From assembly GCF_025766255.1 (NCBI RefSeq), contig NW_026516676.1, forward strand, positions 491,501-555,500: a stretch of DNA of 64,000 nt, written 5' to 3'. Made by a program: the position numbers and the translations under genes. This document shows, in pieces, positions 1 through 11,076 of the stretch; positions within the stretch are counted from its first letter, which is position 1, and each line of letters starts with the position of its first letter. A model generated the notes under the pieces. The model was not told the origin of the DNA and did not search any database. It was given only the letters and a program-made list of their open reading frames with translations. The DNA is from Zychaea mexicana. Taxonomy: Eukaryota; Mucoromycota; Mucoromycetes; Mucorales; Lichtheimiaceae.

Positions 1-639
1 CAGCAGTCAGCAGCTCAAATGCCAGAACAAGTCAATATGGCAGCTTTAGGTCACGAGATTACCATGGCCAAATCGATACTGACCGCGGTGGATAGTCCGA
101 TTGTATTTGCCCACAACGACGTAAGCGTGCATATTTCATTACTGCTGTTATCATGTGGGACAGAGGTTCTAAATGGAGAACGTTCTTCTCCCTGGTTTTA
201 GGCGCAGTACGGAAATGTTCTTCGTTTGACTGGATCCAATGATCTGGTAATGGTCGACTTTGAATACTCTGGATACAATCCGCGTGGGTATGACTTTGCC
301 AACCATTTCTGTGAATGGATGTACGACTACCATAGCGAAACTCCTGAGAGTATGGACCCCAGCATGTTTCCTTCTATTGACGAGCAACGTCGTTTTTTGA
401 CTGCTTATGTCACTGCTACTGGTGCTGATAACAATAATAAACAGCAGATGATGATGAAGAAGGTGGGGGATGTTGACGCGCTTCTTCAAGAAACTTCAGC
501 ATGGCTCATGGGGTGCCATCTTCATTGGGCACTGTGGGGTTTTGTACAAGCGACTCGAAGCGAAATTGATTTTGATTACTGGTCATACTCTCTCCAACGT
601 CTCCAAGCGTTCCGTAAAGAACTTGCTTTTTACAAGTAA
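1..639 (+). CDS. Choline/ethanolamine kinase, C-terminal part (5' end outside window)
   Basis: Two exons are visible, about 1-120 and 202-639, with a GTAAGC donor at 121 and a TTTTAG acceptor ending at 201. The gene is cut by the window start. The spliced protein carries the kinase motif HND at the exon 1 end, followed by QYGNVLRL, then VDFEYSGYNPRGYDFANHF, which is the conserved Brenner/choline-kinase motif region containing the metal-binding Asp. The family phosphorylates choline or ethanolamine with ATP in the first step of the CDP-choline/CDP-ethanolamine (Kennedy) pathway in the cytosol. The C-terminal part ends with an aromatic-rich helical stretch (WALWGFVQATRSEIDFDYW) typical of the family end. 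Whether choline or ethanolamine is preferred cannot be read from this fragment. The frame is fixed by the motifs on both sides of the intron. Confidence 0.88.
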
Positions 640-1521
640 TTTATTTCAGTCTTCATCTTTTTCAAACCTGCACTCGATCCCTTGCTACCCCTTCTTCCTC
701 ATGATTCAACAACTATAATTCCGATCTATCATGTATATCTTGTTTAGCTATCACCCTCTATACTACAAAGTCGCTGAGCGTACTACCCACATATGTAATA
801 ATCTCTCCTATGTTAATAATAAACTATATATACTTTGTACATTTTACAACCTTAACAAGTCTTTCCCATTGAATATGTCTTGATTTTATCACGTCGTGAC
901 ATTTGATTCTGAAACAACTTAATAACTCGTGCGAAAAAAGAAAAAGTCATACATGCAGTAACAAATGGAGCTTGACTACGGATGATAACTACTACACTGG
1001 TCGATTGACACATGATGCTAAAAGGCCGAAATAAGAGCTATCACTGCTTTGTGTCGTTATCAGCGCACACTACATGGGACATCGTATGTTCTGACCAGGA
1101 TATACACTGCAGGGCATTGATTTCTTCTCTAGAGGTCAATGGCGCAGCTGTACCAGTTATCTTCCAATAGCATCTTGCACTCGAATAAGCGCAGTTTTCA
1201 TTTCGTCCTACTGTATTCTATGGCTGTAGTGTGGCATTTGTACATCAATTTCTGGCATCAGGATGAACGATAATCCACAACACAAGCCCTTTTTGCAAAG
1301 TAGGCTGACCCATCCGCATTACATGTCAAGGGTTGTATACGACATTTGAATCATTTTTACTAGTCGCAGTTTCAATCACAACTTCCCTTTATTGAGATAG
1401 AGAACCCTGTTATTGTTTGTATGAAACTGCACTCTTTTTATCCCACATAAATTTCACTCCTTGTTGCATTTCCCAACTCTCTTTTTACGCGAGCGCCACA
1501 TCATTTTCATTGGCTCAAGCC
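640..1521. other. Intergenic, no gene seen
   Basis: AT-rich spacer between the kinase stop and the NF-YA start. It must hold the kinase terminator and the NF-YA promoter and leader. I see no convincing coding exon or RNA gene on either strand. Confidence 0.6.
1509..1513 (-). promoter_or_regulatory. Inverted CCAAT box just upstream of the NF-YA start codon
   Basis: ATTGG on the plus strand (CCAAT on the minus strand) lies nine bases before the ATG at 1522. CCAAT is the binding site of the NF-Y/HAP complex that this gene helps form, so feedback control is conceivable. A single pentamer is weak evidence and its position inside the leader is unusual. Confidence 0.25.
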
Positions 1522-2544
1522 ATGACCGACAACAACAATAACTCGCAGCCACTCCTTCAGCATCATTCCCACGACGTCTATGGTGCCAACCCAACCTTGG
1601 CAGCTGCAGCTGCTGCCGCCGCTTCATCATTCGATCACGCCCAAGTCGAATCGTACGATCAACGTCAGCCCTCCCAACATTTAAGCTACCAACAGCCTGG
1701 TTATCCCATGGCAAGTGTAAAATCCCACCCCTTGCTCGTGCACACACACATTCAACCCACGGACACGGATACCTGTACACGTGTGCACACTCAGCAACAC
1801 GCTTCGTTGTACTCGACGCGTAACGTAACAGACTATAATAGAAAGCACTGACTATCTCTCGTCTTTTTTACTTTTTTTTTTCTGTAGACTTCAGTGATGT
1901 CATCACCACAACAACGACATGCTATTCATCGACCTCCTGAAGAACAACAGCAGCCGCAACAGCAGCAGGCGCCTGCACCCCCACCACCTATGGCAGGCTT
2001 TCAACGAACGCCACCACCGGTGGAAGCTGTTGAAGAACCCCTTTACGTCAACGCCAAACAATATCATCGTATATTGAAACGACGCGCTGCTAGAGCCAGA
2101 TTGGAAGAATTAAATAAGGTAGCACGGGCAAGGAAACCGTATCTGCATGAAAGCCGCCATCGACACGCAATGCGTCGCCCAAGAGGTCCTGGTGGTCGAT
2201 TTCTGAGTAGAGTATCATCCTTCTTTTTGCTTTGGTCCTTTCCAGTCATGATGGTCAGCAGACGATGAAATTAACTAAGCTTTTTCTTTTATGCAGCCGC
2301 CCAAGAGGTTGCAGAATTGGAAAAGGAGGGCAAGTTGCCGTCGCAACAACCAGAGCAACATGCAGATGCTGGCAGAAGTCCATCAGAGCCTAAGGAGGAA
2401 GAGAAGCCGCCTGCACAAAATATTCGTCCACAGCCACAGGCTCCATCTGCTCCAGCACCACCGCCACCATCATGGAGCGAGCATATGGGATACGGTCATA
2501 TCGACCCCCAGCAGCACGAGCAACACCACCAGCATCATCAGTAG
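1522..2544 (+). CDS. HAP2: CCAAT-binding transcription factor subunit NF-YA (HAP2-type)
   Basis: Three exons, 1522-1716, 1888-2206 and 2297-2544, give 253 residues. The introns are GTAAAA...TGTAG and GTAGAG...TGCAG, and both junctions keep frame. The NF-YA core starts near residue 117: [18 protein letters not shown] is the A1 helix that docks on the NF-YB/NF-YC histone-fold pair. [19 protein letters not shown] then GGRFLTA is the A2 DNA-contact segment, completed exactly across the second intron. The N-terminus has an alanine run and Gln/Pro-rich stretches. The C-terminus is Pro/Gln/His-rich, as expected for activation regions. The protein acts in the nucleus as the sequence-specific subunit binding CCAAT promoters. 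The ATG at 1522 was chosen because the in-frame extension upstream (from 1417) is not factor-like and an inverted CCAAT sits there. The downstream neighbour PPIL2 is convergent. Confidence 0.93.
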
Positions 2545-2771
2545 CACCAGTAGTAGCACATAAATAATCATCACGTACAGTATACCGCAAGTCACCCCTT
2601 CTATCCCTCTTCCCTGTCTTTTAAGAATCGCCATCATCATCCATACGCACACGCACTCTCTATCCTAATAAGATAACGGATCCGCTGTAAACGATTGCAA
2701 TTAATTACACACCATAAAAGTTGTTGTTTTTTATATTTTATATATACATTAGAGAAAAATACGTGTTTCGT

Positions 2772-4951
2772 CTAAAAGTTATCAAAGTTGCCATAGCCAC
2801 CACCCATTGTTTTCTTGGCCCTTTTCGGCGGCACTATCTCTTCTATGGCTTCAGGGAGAGTGCCATCGTGATCATTTCTAGAAGCAGCGGCTTGAAGGTA
2901 CTTGCCGACACCGCCACTTCCCGCAGGAGCAGGCTTTTGCTGTGTAGATGGTATACCTCTCTTTTTGGGGTTACCCGTATTCAGACCAAACCAGCCCATA
3001 GTATCCTCCTTTTCTTGCTTTCTCCGTCGCTCTGCTTCTTCCTCATCGGCATTCGCTTCGTGTGCAAGTTTACGCTTCAGTCGAGACTGGTATTCTTCGA
3101 ATGGATCGACAAAGACAGATACTTGCTTGATTCGGATATCGCGTTCCGGTCGGTCATTGTCGTTTACTGGGACAGCTTCCGTCTTGTTTAAAACATCCAA
3201 TCCACCAACGACACGACCAAAGATTGTGTGTTTTCCGTCCAAATGCGTGCATGGTCGATAAGTAATAAAGCTATGGAAATAGACAAAAGTTAGTAGTGAG
3301 ATCGAAACTTACATGGATACACTGCTCTTATCCGTAACTTACAATTGGGATCCGTTGGTGTCTTTTCCTTTGTTGGCCATACTGAGGATACCTCGGTCAT
3401 CGTGGGACAAGCTTGACTTGATGGCGTCTTTGAAGGGTGTTTTCCAGTAGGATTCGCCACCCTTGCCCGTTCCTGTAGGATCACCACCTTGAATCTGATA
3501 ACGAGATATTGTTAATAACAAGTTCCTTTCGATCTGCGCATTTCAAGCCGATGACTAATACCTACCATAAAGTTTTTAATGTTACGATGAAATACAGTAT
3601 CATTATAGTAGCCAGACTTGGCTAGCAAAATAAAGTTATGACATGCTTCCGGTATCTAACATTTTCAAATCAAATAGAGAACATTTAATTGCAAGCTCCC
3701 AACCCAAAGCTTCCACGCATTTCTCTCTTTCTCTCACATTCCAGTGCGCAGAGTTAGAAAGAAAAGTCCTTACTTTGTCACAATACAGCTCCAGGTTCAA
3801 GTTTCCAAAATTTGTGATCAAACGTGCATAGCCCTTTGTCTTGATACGTTTGTACATGAAAATGTCCTCATCAATCAAAGCCTTCTCGTTCAAAGTGACG
3901 GGTGTCATGGCCGACGATGTGAAAGAGGCAGCGACACGACCCGTTGAGAAGTGTGCGGCATTGTATGCTTGACTAGCTTTCTTTTGTTCAAAATGAGGCC
4001 TGCTTTTATCCTCTGGTGCCTTTTTGACGACGGACGTAGACTCGGGCGTGCCAGATCTGCTGCCTTCACTTTCTCCTCCACTCTCTTCCTTTTTCTTTTT
4101 CTGTAATTCAGCCAACACGCGTCCTGTTGCTCCAAGGCCTTTGACGTTGATATTGTTGGTAACTTCTCGTTTTGCGCGTTCCTCGGCTATTAGCAAAAAA
4201 GGATGATAGTTAGAATCTTTCCTATTTCCGCTTCATGCAAACATAGCTCTATTATTACGGATCGCACTATTCTTACCTTCATTTACGACCTTCAGGTCAT
4301 TGTTGAGATAGTGGAACTTTGACATATTGCGGTTATCCAAGTTATGTGGATCCTTATTTAAACAAACAATTAAGTTTTCTGCTTTTGGTAACACTGTACT
4401 ATGCTACAGGTTCTATCGCGCTCCCAACCCAACCCACCACTGACGGCTCCTGGTAAAATAGTCACCTGAATCATGATAATATCCTTCTTAGTGAAGGGTT
4501 CATCTGTCAACAAATCCTTCATGTGCTTTGCCTTGACATTAAGTCGCTCAATCGTATCGTAGGCAAACACATTCCCGGTCGTTTTGATGGCTGCAATCGC
4601 TGTATGATCAGAAAACACCTTGTACGTGACAGGACAATAAAACTCATCCTTGTCGTTTTTATAAAAGTTGAGCTTGATCAAATTCTTGGTGTCAAGTTTT
4701 TCACCAGTGACAGGATTCGTGCCGTATTTCTTGATATATGGGATAATGTAAACCAGATCGAAAATAATGCCCTCGGGTGTGCAAACAGGATGTTCGAACG
4801 GTTGGAGCGAAAGTGAACAGCAGTAAAAAGGTAGTCGTTTAAATCCTGCGTTACCAGATCGACCTGTCGTGCCAGACGATGCCGAGTGCTGACCCACTTC
4901 GCCACTCCATTCCGAATGGGTAATGTAAAGTTTGTCAGTCCACTTGCCCAT
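2772..4951 (-). CDS. PPIL2: PPIL2-type cyclophilin with U-box (RING-type peptidyl-prolyl isomerase, Cyp60)
   Basis: Six exons on the minus strand: 4466-4951, 4277-4352, 3774-4186, 3566-3655, 3343-3494 and 2772-3270. All junctions are GT-AG and in frame, giving about 571 residues. Residues 1-110 contain the N-terminal [15 protein letters not shown] and a degenerate double U-box ([12 protein letters not shown], then [10 protein letters not shown] and [10 protein letters not shown]). A charged linker follows. The cyclophilin domain begins at [20 protein letters not shown] and runs through [41 protein letters not shown] and [14 protein letters not shown]. These include the catalytic Arg (FHR) and the substrate-pocket QFFIT. 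The tail VGKYL...GNFDNF matches the family C-terminus. The family couples prolyl isomerisation to ubiquitin ligase activity and associates with spliceosomes in the nucleus. The loop [13 protein letters not shown] is conserved, so the domain looks functional. Confidence 0.93.
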
Positions 4952-5602
4952 ATTTTATTGAAGTTGTGTGTGATTGTCGGGGAAGAAGAAAATGGAACTG
5001 TTTATGCGCTTTGAAAATTTGAAGTTCCAGAATTCGACTGCTGTCATGCCACCTCTCAAGATCGCAGCAAAATATCACTCACACCACACGTCGTTTTCGT
5101 GAGTAATTAGAAGTGCGATACATGCTCGTCGAGTACCCTTTAGAGCCCTTTTACTCATGATCCCTCCATGTGATGAGTGCTATTATATATAGATATGTTG
5201 CAGAGGTAACTGGATGTTGCTGTCTTTTTCATGCTATACGTTATAGATTTGCATTCACTTTTAAGAGGAGCGAAATATGTATAGACATGGGACTGCTTCT
5301 CTTTGTCCGTGAGTTATTGAATCGTCAAAAGCTTTAGTTAAAGCAAAAAGAGAACAGATATATCCCGTTCCAGCCACCGGCGCTGGTAAATAGGTGATAT
5401 GGTACGCTATCACCGGGTAAGTAAAAAATGTTCGCCCGAAAGAGCATAATGCGAATAACGCGAGATGTGGCGCACGAAATTGCCAAAGATCTAAGCTCAC
5501 ATAAACACAAAAGCGTGCACGTCCGTAAATTCTTCTTTTATTTACTATTATCGATAAACATACCCTTTTCCCTCTACTTTATTTCATAAGCGATTGTTAG
5601 CG
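4952..5602. other. Intergenic, no gene seen
   Basis: Divergent spacer between PPIL2 (minus) and the membrane-protein relative (plus). A short open frame on the minus strand at 5261-5500 has no recognisable motif, no clear splice partners and no family resemblance, so it is not called. Confidence 0.5.
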
Positions 5603-6317
5603 ATGTCTACCGGCCATTTTTCACTCTAATTAATATTTCATCATTGGCTCTCTGATGCACTTCCAAATGTACTCTTCGTAGGTGTAGGACTTCTCGATGT
5701 TGCTATTGGCTTACTGGCAAGTTAAAATACGGAAGGAATTTCCCGGCGTGAAGACCAGGGCAACTCTTTGTGTGTACTGTTGCTTTTTGTTGCAATTTCT
5801 CATAGTCTGTTGGTGCTACCTTATTATCTGCTTTATGTGAGGTCCCTCGTACTGGATTTGTTGCTTCTTTCTCTCTCTCTTCGCTACTGCTTGGCTTCTT
5901 GTACATCCCTCGGATCTGTTTCTTGTCCTGTAGACAAGGTCCTTGTCGGCGGTACCGGATTGTGAGATACTTACCCTACCGCAGCCTTTTATCTAAAAAA
6001 CTGACCTTTCTGTTGTTGCCGGAATCGATGGCAGCCCCAAGATGATATGTGGCCGCTCGCAAAGTTCCCCGATCCTCAAGCCTCGTTTTCCATCCATCAT
6101 TATGGTTCCCCGACTCTATGCATATATTCTTGCTCAGACCGATCCTTATCGACGAATACCAACTGGTGGTGCTCTCGTTCCGATACTGATTACAAATCTG
6201 GGTTTGCTTATGGGATATGCTTTCATTTGGTTGAAACAAGTTACTGCTGCTGGCAAAGCCAAAAAGGGTCTTTCGAAGTACGGCGAAGTACTTCATATGT
6301 TACAATTCATTTTCTAG
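5603..6317 (+). pseudogene. Broken relative of the downstream DUF457/YdjM-like membrane protein
   Basis: From the ATG at 5603 the translation begins MSTGHFSL, hits an in-frame TAA at 5627, and continues in the same frame with HHWLSDALPNVLFVGVG then LLDVAIGLLAS. This lines up residue by residue with the start of the intact gene at 6588 (MYAGHFAL, then W...P.VL..GV...D...G.L). After a frame change near 5723, TEGISRRE and AISHSLLVL match IEGFTRN and DYSHSLSGL of the intact protein. A further open stretch around 6100-6315, with a hydrophobic helix (LVPILITNLGLLMGYAF) and a Lys-rich tail, sits where the last membrane helix and charged tail of the intact protein would be. That last match is weak. 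The simplest reading is a tandem duplicate decaying by nonsense and frameshift. An intron could hide the first stop, but no GT-AG pair fits. Confidence 0.5.
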
Positions 6318-6587
6318 TGCTTGAGGAGTATTTACATCTATTCGTATAAGTAAACTTACCATTGCAACTTAATCAAGAGCAGCTGTGAGCCGGAACTTGA
6401 TGCCAAGATGACCTACTTTGCTGGTAGTAACGGCAATACCTAATACGCCTCACATTCTCCCATTGCTACTTTTGGGACCAAGCTTTGTGCATAATCACGC
6501 GGTTATTCGTGAAAATGTTTAAAATACCATTACATTGGATAAGGTTATCCCTTCTCAATACAACAACCAAAAGGAAGGGGAAAAAAT

Positions 6588-7286
6588 ATGTATGCTGGAC
6601 ACTTTGCTTTGACGACGGTTTTACAACGATGGTTTCCCAACACTTCGCCTTACGTGCTGAGCTTTGGCGTCTGCTTCCCGGACATTGTCAATGGCATTCT
6701 CTCATACCACGGCATTGAAGGATTTACAAGGAATGCAAGTTCGGGATTATTAGGTGCCGATTTGCGATGCGACTATAGTCATAGCTTGAGCGGGCTGATT
6801 GCCTTATCTACTGTTTTTGCGGTTGTAACAAACAGTGGCGTTCCTGCGCTTGTCGCGTCGTTATCACACTTTGTGCTGGATTGGCTCGTGCATAATTCCG
6901 ACCTGAAGCTAGACCCTCTATTTTACGATAACCAAATCATCGGCGGTACAGGATTTTGGGAAGCATATCCAGAGATGTCTTACTATTTCGAAGGCTTACT
7001 CTGTGTGTCATGTGCGCTCTACGCGAAAAAAGATAAGCTGACCATATCTGTTAATGCGATGATCCTTGCTTTGCATATCCAATTTCGTTTGTTGACCCCT
7101 AGTGTCCTGGAACAAGTACTGGCTATTGAGGATGTAGAGCAGCGGCAGAAATATGTTGGAATGGCACTTACCTCCTCTTTTGTAATTCCTGCTTTACTTT
7201 TTGGATATCTTTTGAGTAAAAGCAATGCTAGTAGAAGCGCTGAAGCTGACCGAAAGACTATTCTTGATGAAGCAAAAGCGAAATAG
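6588..7286 (+). CDS. Multi-pass membrane protein, DUF457/YdjM-like putative metal-dependent hydrolase
   Basis: Single-exon frame of 232 residues starting MYAGHFALTTVL. It has several hydrophobic segments and a set of conserved polar residues between them: GHF near residue 4, a PD pair in VCFPDIVNG, YSHSLSG, SHFVLDWLVHNSD and LDP. The spacing of His and Asp on membrane-embedded helices resembles the DUF457/YdjM family, described as inner-membrane predicted metal-dependent hydrolases. The substrate is unknown. The ATG at 6588 is used because the broken copy at 5603 starts with the same M..GHF pattern. The C-terminus is a hydrophobic helix then a charged tail ending EAKAK. The assignment to DUF457 is by motif pattern only and the enzymatic role is inference. 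Confidence 0.65.
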   Translation: MYAGHFALTTVLQRWFPNTSPYVLSFGVCFPDIVNGILSYHGIEGFTRNASSGLLGADLRCDYSHSLSGLIALSTVFAVVTNSGVPALVASLSHFVLDWLVHNSDLKLDPLFYDNQIIGGTGFWEAYPEMSYYFEGLLCVSCALYAKKDKLTISVNAMILALHIQFRLLTPSVLEQVLAIEDVEQRQKYVGMALTSSFVIPALLFGYLLSKSNASRSAEADRKTILDEAKAK

Positions 7287-9163
7287 CAATAGCCGCTTTA
7301 GCTAATTTGAATAAACTCTGTATTATTATAGCCATATTATACTATCTACATCTAAAGATGCTTCTAAAGTTTGAAGCTGTCCAAGTATGCCTAAAGATAC
7401 GCTAGCGTTAAATGTAGCTTCTCGTACATTCTTTCTCTGATTTCTTATGAAATCTTTCTCGTGATACAGTACTAAAGCAGAGTTGTTAAACATTGCTATA
7501 ACGACTAATTTCTGTCTCCAGGGAGTATAACGCAACTGAGTAGTACTAACTTGCTGATTTTGTTTCTTTCAGACGGTTGATAAAACTATTAATATGTATT
7601 AATGTGACCATGAATGATGCCATAGTTGAAAAAGAATGCAGCCGCTATAATCACACGCCATAAGAGAGTAGAGACTAATAAATGTGGCCCCACAGATCTT
7701 TAGCAAAATATCTGCTTCTAACTAAACCTGACTTCTACAAGTATGTCATTGTGCAATATACTAAATCAAGCACCCGCTCAAGGCAATAAATACTCATAAT
7801 TTACACGTAGTAGCCGCATAATCGGTTTATGTGAAGCCGTTAAAAGCTATGGCGAGGTAGTTAAGTACTTAAGAATAGCTAAGTCAACCACACATAAACA
7901 TGGTATAACGAAACCGTCATCGTGCGGAGGAAAACACCAAAAATACGAATGTGGACGACGATGACGAAGACTACAGAGACTAGCTGAAACGTTTACAAGA
8001 TCCCTTATACGCAATGTACAATGTATACCAAAGGAATTATACGCATATCAACAAACGGCGCTATAAACTTTGACTGACGTTGTCCTTTATCAAACCACAA
8101 CTCTAAAATACTCCCGATATTTAGGTCTTCAATCGCACATTGCTGTGCATTGTCTTACGCTCACTAATGCGCGCAAAAAAAAGGGTCACTACAATATTGA
8201 AATGGGTTAAAGAAAATAGTAATTCGGCTGTTAAGATGCCACTTGTCTGACGAGTCAACTTCGAAGTTTGGGGAAATGATGGTGGTGTAAGAGTGCCAAG
8301 AGCAATTGGAGTGCGTTATGAAGAGATGCCCATTTTACCTGCTGTCAAATAGAGCACAGGATCATTACTGATTTGGTGCTGCTTTTGGGGAGGAGTTTAC
8401 GACGAGCCTCTTGCAATCACGAATGGATCAGTAGGTCAGGGCGCCTATACTAACTGTCTACCCAATAAATTTTCTGTCATATTTCAGACACTAGAAGCTG
8501 AACACCATGAGCGCACTTTTATATCCTAGCAATATGGCGTGAGTTGCCACACTAGGTTATATGCGACATGGTTTTAGTCGCAATAGCAAATCAATTACTT
8601 TACCTACTACCCCGCACAAACCCTTGGTCTGAAACACTGAATCTCATTGAACATTCGTGCTGACATCCCCTTGAATAATAGTATATAATAGATTGCAAAA
8701 ACCACATGAAGAATGTTATAGAACGACTGAAAGATTAGTTGCGTAAGAAATGGCAGGATCTGGGGTCTGGTTTTGCGAGAGACCTTATGGTAGCTAATGG
8801 ACCCAGGCAGTATAAAGCAATAGCTAACGAACAAAAATTAACATATACACTGTTTACTTTTCCCGTATTAAAACCACCCATTCACATAATTCTTAATTGC
8901 ATATCTGGTATTTACTAAGGAAAAATATAAAATGGTATAAAGTACCCTATTGTCCTGCGTCAAAATTGCGCGTCAGAATAGGCACGCGGACGCAGCGCAG
9001 CAACGACTCGCGTGTACCTCGCATACAACGACGATGAAGATCTAGAAGGAATAATTCAAATCATTATTTTTAACCATGCAAATAAACAAATTTGATTGGT
9101 CAAAAAAAATTAAAGAAAAAAAAAGAAGAGCAGATGATTTAGCCCTGTAAATGTCATTAATGA
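7287..9163. other. Gene-poor intergenic region
   Basis: AT-rich sequence with frequent stops in all frames. Only very short frames exist (for example 8607-8834 minus), with no motif and no splice context. Nothing is supportable here apart from an A/T-run region at about 9100-9125 that supplies T-runs downstream of the tRNA gene on the minus strand. Confidence 0.6.
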
Positions 9164-9236
9164 GCCCCTACTGGGGGTCGAACCCAGAATCTTCAGATTA
9201 GAAGTCTGACGCCTTATCCAATTAGGCTATAGGGGC
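9164..9236 (-). tRNA. tRNA-Arg (UCU anticodon)
   Basis: On the minus strand the 73-base sequence folds as a cloverleaf. The acceptor arms are GCCCCTA and TAGGGGC. The D-loop contains AATTGGATAA. The anticodon stem is TCAGA/TCTGA around the loop CTTCTAA with anticodon TCT. The T-arm is TTCTGGGTTCGACCCCCAG. No intron is present. The internal A and B box promoter sequences are intact, and a T-run that can terminate Pol III lies about 40 bases downstream. Confidence 0.95.
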
Positions 9237-9513
9237 GCAGTTGCTGTTCAATGTTGTGATTTTTATATGATCTACGTTTAATCTATTTTTTTAAATTTTT
9301 TGGTATTATTTATATAGTGCTTCTAAGAAGTAATGCCACAACCGATCGAAATTGCTTTTTACATTACAAAATAAAATCATACTATTACAGAACATTTAAT
9401 AATAAAGGTACTCTTGTATCTGATATTGAATTTAATTTTGTTTTAATGTATTATTAATTACTTTTTCTTAATGTTAAATTACTTAATAAGAAAATAATTT
9501 TCAAAGAAACAGA

Positions 9514-10260
9514 ATGTTACGAACATTCCTACTACTAAGTGATCATCCTCATCCTCGATGACCACATATTAAATCACTAAGTATCTATATCATCAATCAT
9601 CATCCAAATAATCAACTTAATACCAATCTTTCTATTTATTTACATTATTATTATAAATTATAGAAAAGATGATATATATATATTATAGTCTTTACATAGT
9701 AAAATAGTTGTCAGTGTCGTAAACTAAGATCCGGTACAGACAGATGTCTTGATAGAAGGTTTCTCTTTACCGCACCGGGATCCAATAAGGGACATGGTTG
9801 CGCACATGCACCTAGCTGGATTGAAATGTGAATCCTTCATAAAACTCAGTAAAGAAACCAAGTATGAAACAACCGTCCAAGAACACATCTCAAACCATCA
9901 TAAAAGTTTTTTATTCGTTCTTACAGCAAAGCACCAGTAAGGTCCTTGCTGACAAAGAAGTTGATAAGCTTTCCACCTTCAGATCTGTTTCTCCGTTAAG
10001 ACCGAGTTCTCAAACAATGTTTGAAAGTTAGATATAAAAGAAGATAGTTTCTATAGCTGATATTGTACTTTGTTCAATCTTTTGAATATAATCCATTCTC
10101 AAACGACTTATTTGTCTTTGTTTATTTCGATTTACCACAGTCAGTTATCTTGATTACTTCCTATACCTTGTTCTTTGCTTCTTCCTCATTATCTAGATCT
10201 CTTCTACCTTCAAGTTTCCTTCTTGTCTTGTCCTATTCTTAGTAGTGGTGTTCTATAAAC
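9514..10260 (+). mobile_element. Possible solo LTR or LTR-retrotransposon remnant (weak)
   Basis: The segment begins TGTTACGAACATTCC, a typical LTR-like TG start inside a short palindrome (GAATGTT...AACATTC). It carries a TATAAAAG box near 10032 and a pyrimidine-rich tail, and it lies about 280 bases from the tRNA gene, a common LTR insertion zone. No matching CA end, target duplication or second LTR was found, so the borders are guesses. Confidence 0.2.
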
Positions 10261-10290
10261 CTAGATTGGATTGAGTACAGCAGGTTCTAC

Positions 10291-10376
10291 ATGGATCCGA
10301 TCTAGTTTAAGCATCAATAGATCGGATCGAGCGAGTGGGTAGGTAGATACAGATCCAATCTGTGGATCCAACTTAT
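10291..10376 (+). repeat. GATCC/GATCGG-rich repeat cluster, copy 1
   Basis: A stretch dense in GGATCC, GATCGGATCGAG and TGTGGATCC. A second cluster with the same words lies at about 11004-11076. They look like fragments of one repeat family, but no full unit can be defined here. Confidence 0.35.
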
Positions 10377-10704
10377 ATGCTGAGGAGATACACTGCAAAA
10401 GTCTCTTTATTAAAAGAAAAAGTTATATAATAGAAAAGAATGAAATGGGTGTAAAAGCTCAGTATATTGAGCATGGCCAAGTAACTGCATTTTATATCAT
10501 ATAGGATACACGTATTACATATAAGAGATTACGAAACAGACATTGTTCTATAGTCGAAGCAGACCAAGAATGTAAAATTTGAGGTGTGGCAGCGTGAGTA
10601 CATAACTTATTAGACTGGGTTTGTTCTGCTGACTACGCTTAGTCACTTTGCTGTGCTGCTATTCGTGCTACTCAATAAAGCTCGATTTAAACTGGTTACA
10701 CGTT

Positions 10705-10819
10705 TTTGCAGAAGAGGATACATGGCCAAGCGTCTGATGAAGAACTCATAGAACCACTATCGGAAGCTCGCAAAGCAGTTCGAAACTTGCGAGAACAAGG
10801 GGCTCCAGATAATTACTAA
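10705..10819 (+). other. Short exon-like open fragment of unknown origin
   Basis: After a TTTTTGCAG acceptor-like site, about 36 codons are open and coding-like (Glu/Arg/Leu-rich, with SDEELIEPLSEARKAV) and end at TAA around 10819. No upstream exon, start codon or family was recognised. It may be a relic exon or a chance frame. Confidence 0.15.
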
Positions 10820-11003
10820 GAGGTAACTTCACTCATTTAATAGATCATCATAGTGTATCTGGCTAAACGGTTATCAAAAAAATAGGAAGCTTACAAAAAC
10901 GGATTTTGCGGATCGAATAATATCCCATGGACAGTGGTATCTTACTGTCTATCGAGTCCGTTGCCTACATGTTACGCCTAGGGTTCGTCATTCTCACTCG
11001 GCG

Positions 11004-11076
11004 ATCCGTCTACTCGATTCGATCCGACCTCGAGTGAGCTAAAGGCGGATCCGATCCGATCCGTGGATCCGTCATT
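11004..11076 (-). repeat. GATCC-rich repeat cluster, copy 2
   Basis: Contains the tandem word GGATCCGATCCGATCC followed by GTGGATCC. It shares vocabulary with the cluster at 10291-10376, and orientation is uncertain. Confidence 0.35.

Noticed and set aside
3600..3630. Acceptor-like GCTAG inside exon 4 of the PPIL2 gene
   Set aside because: Using it deletes the conserved cyclophilin helix before AKSGYY. The upstream acceptor ending at 3656 gives a complete domain.
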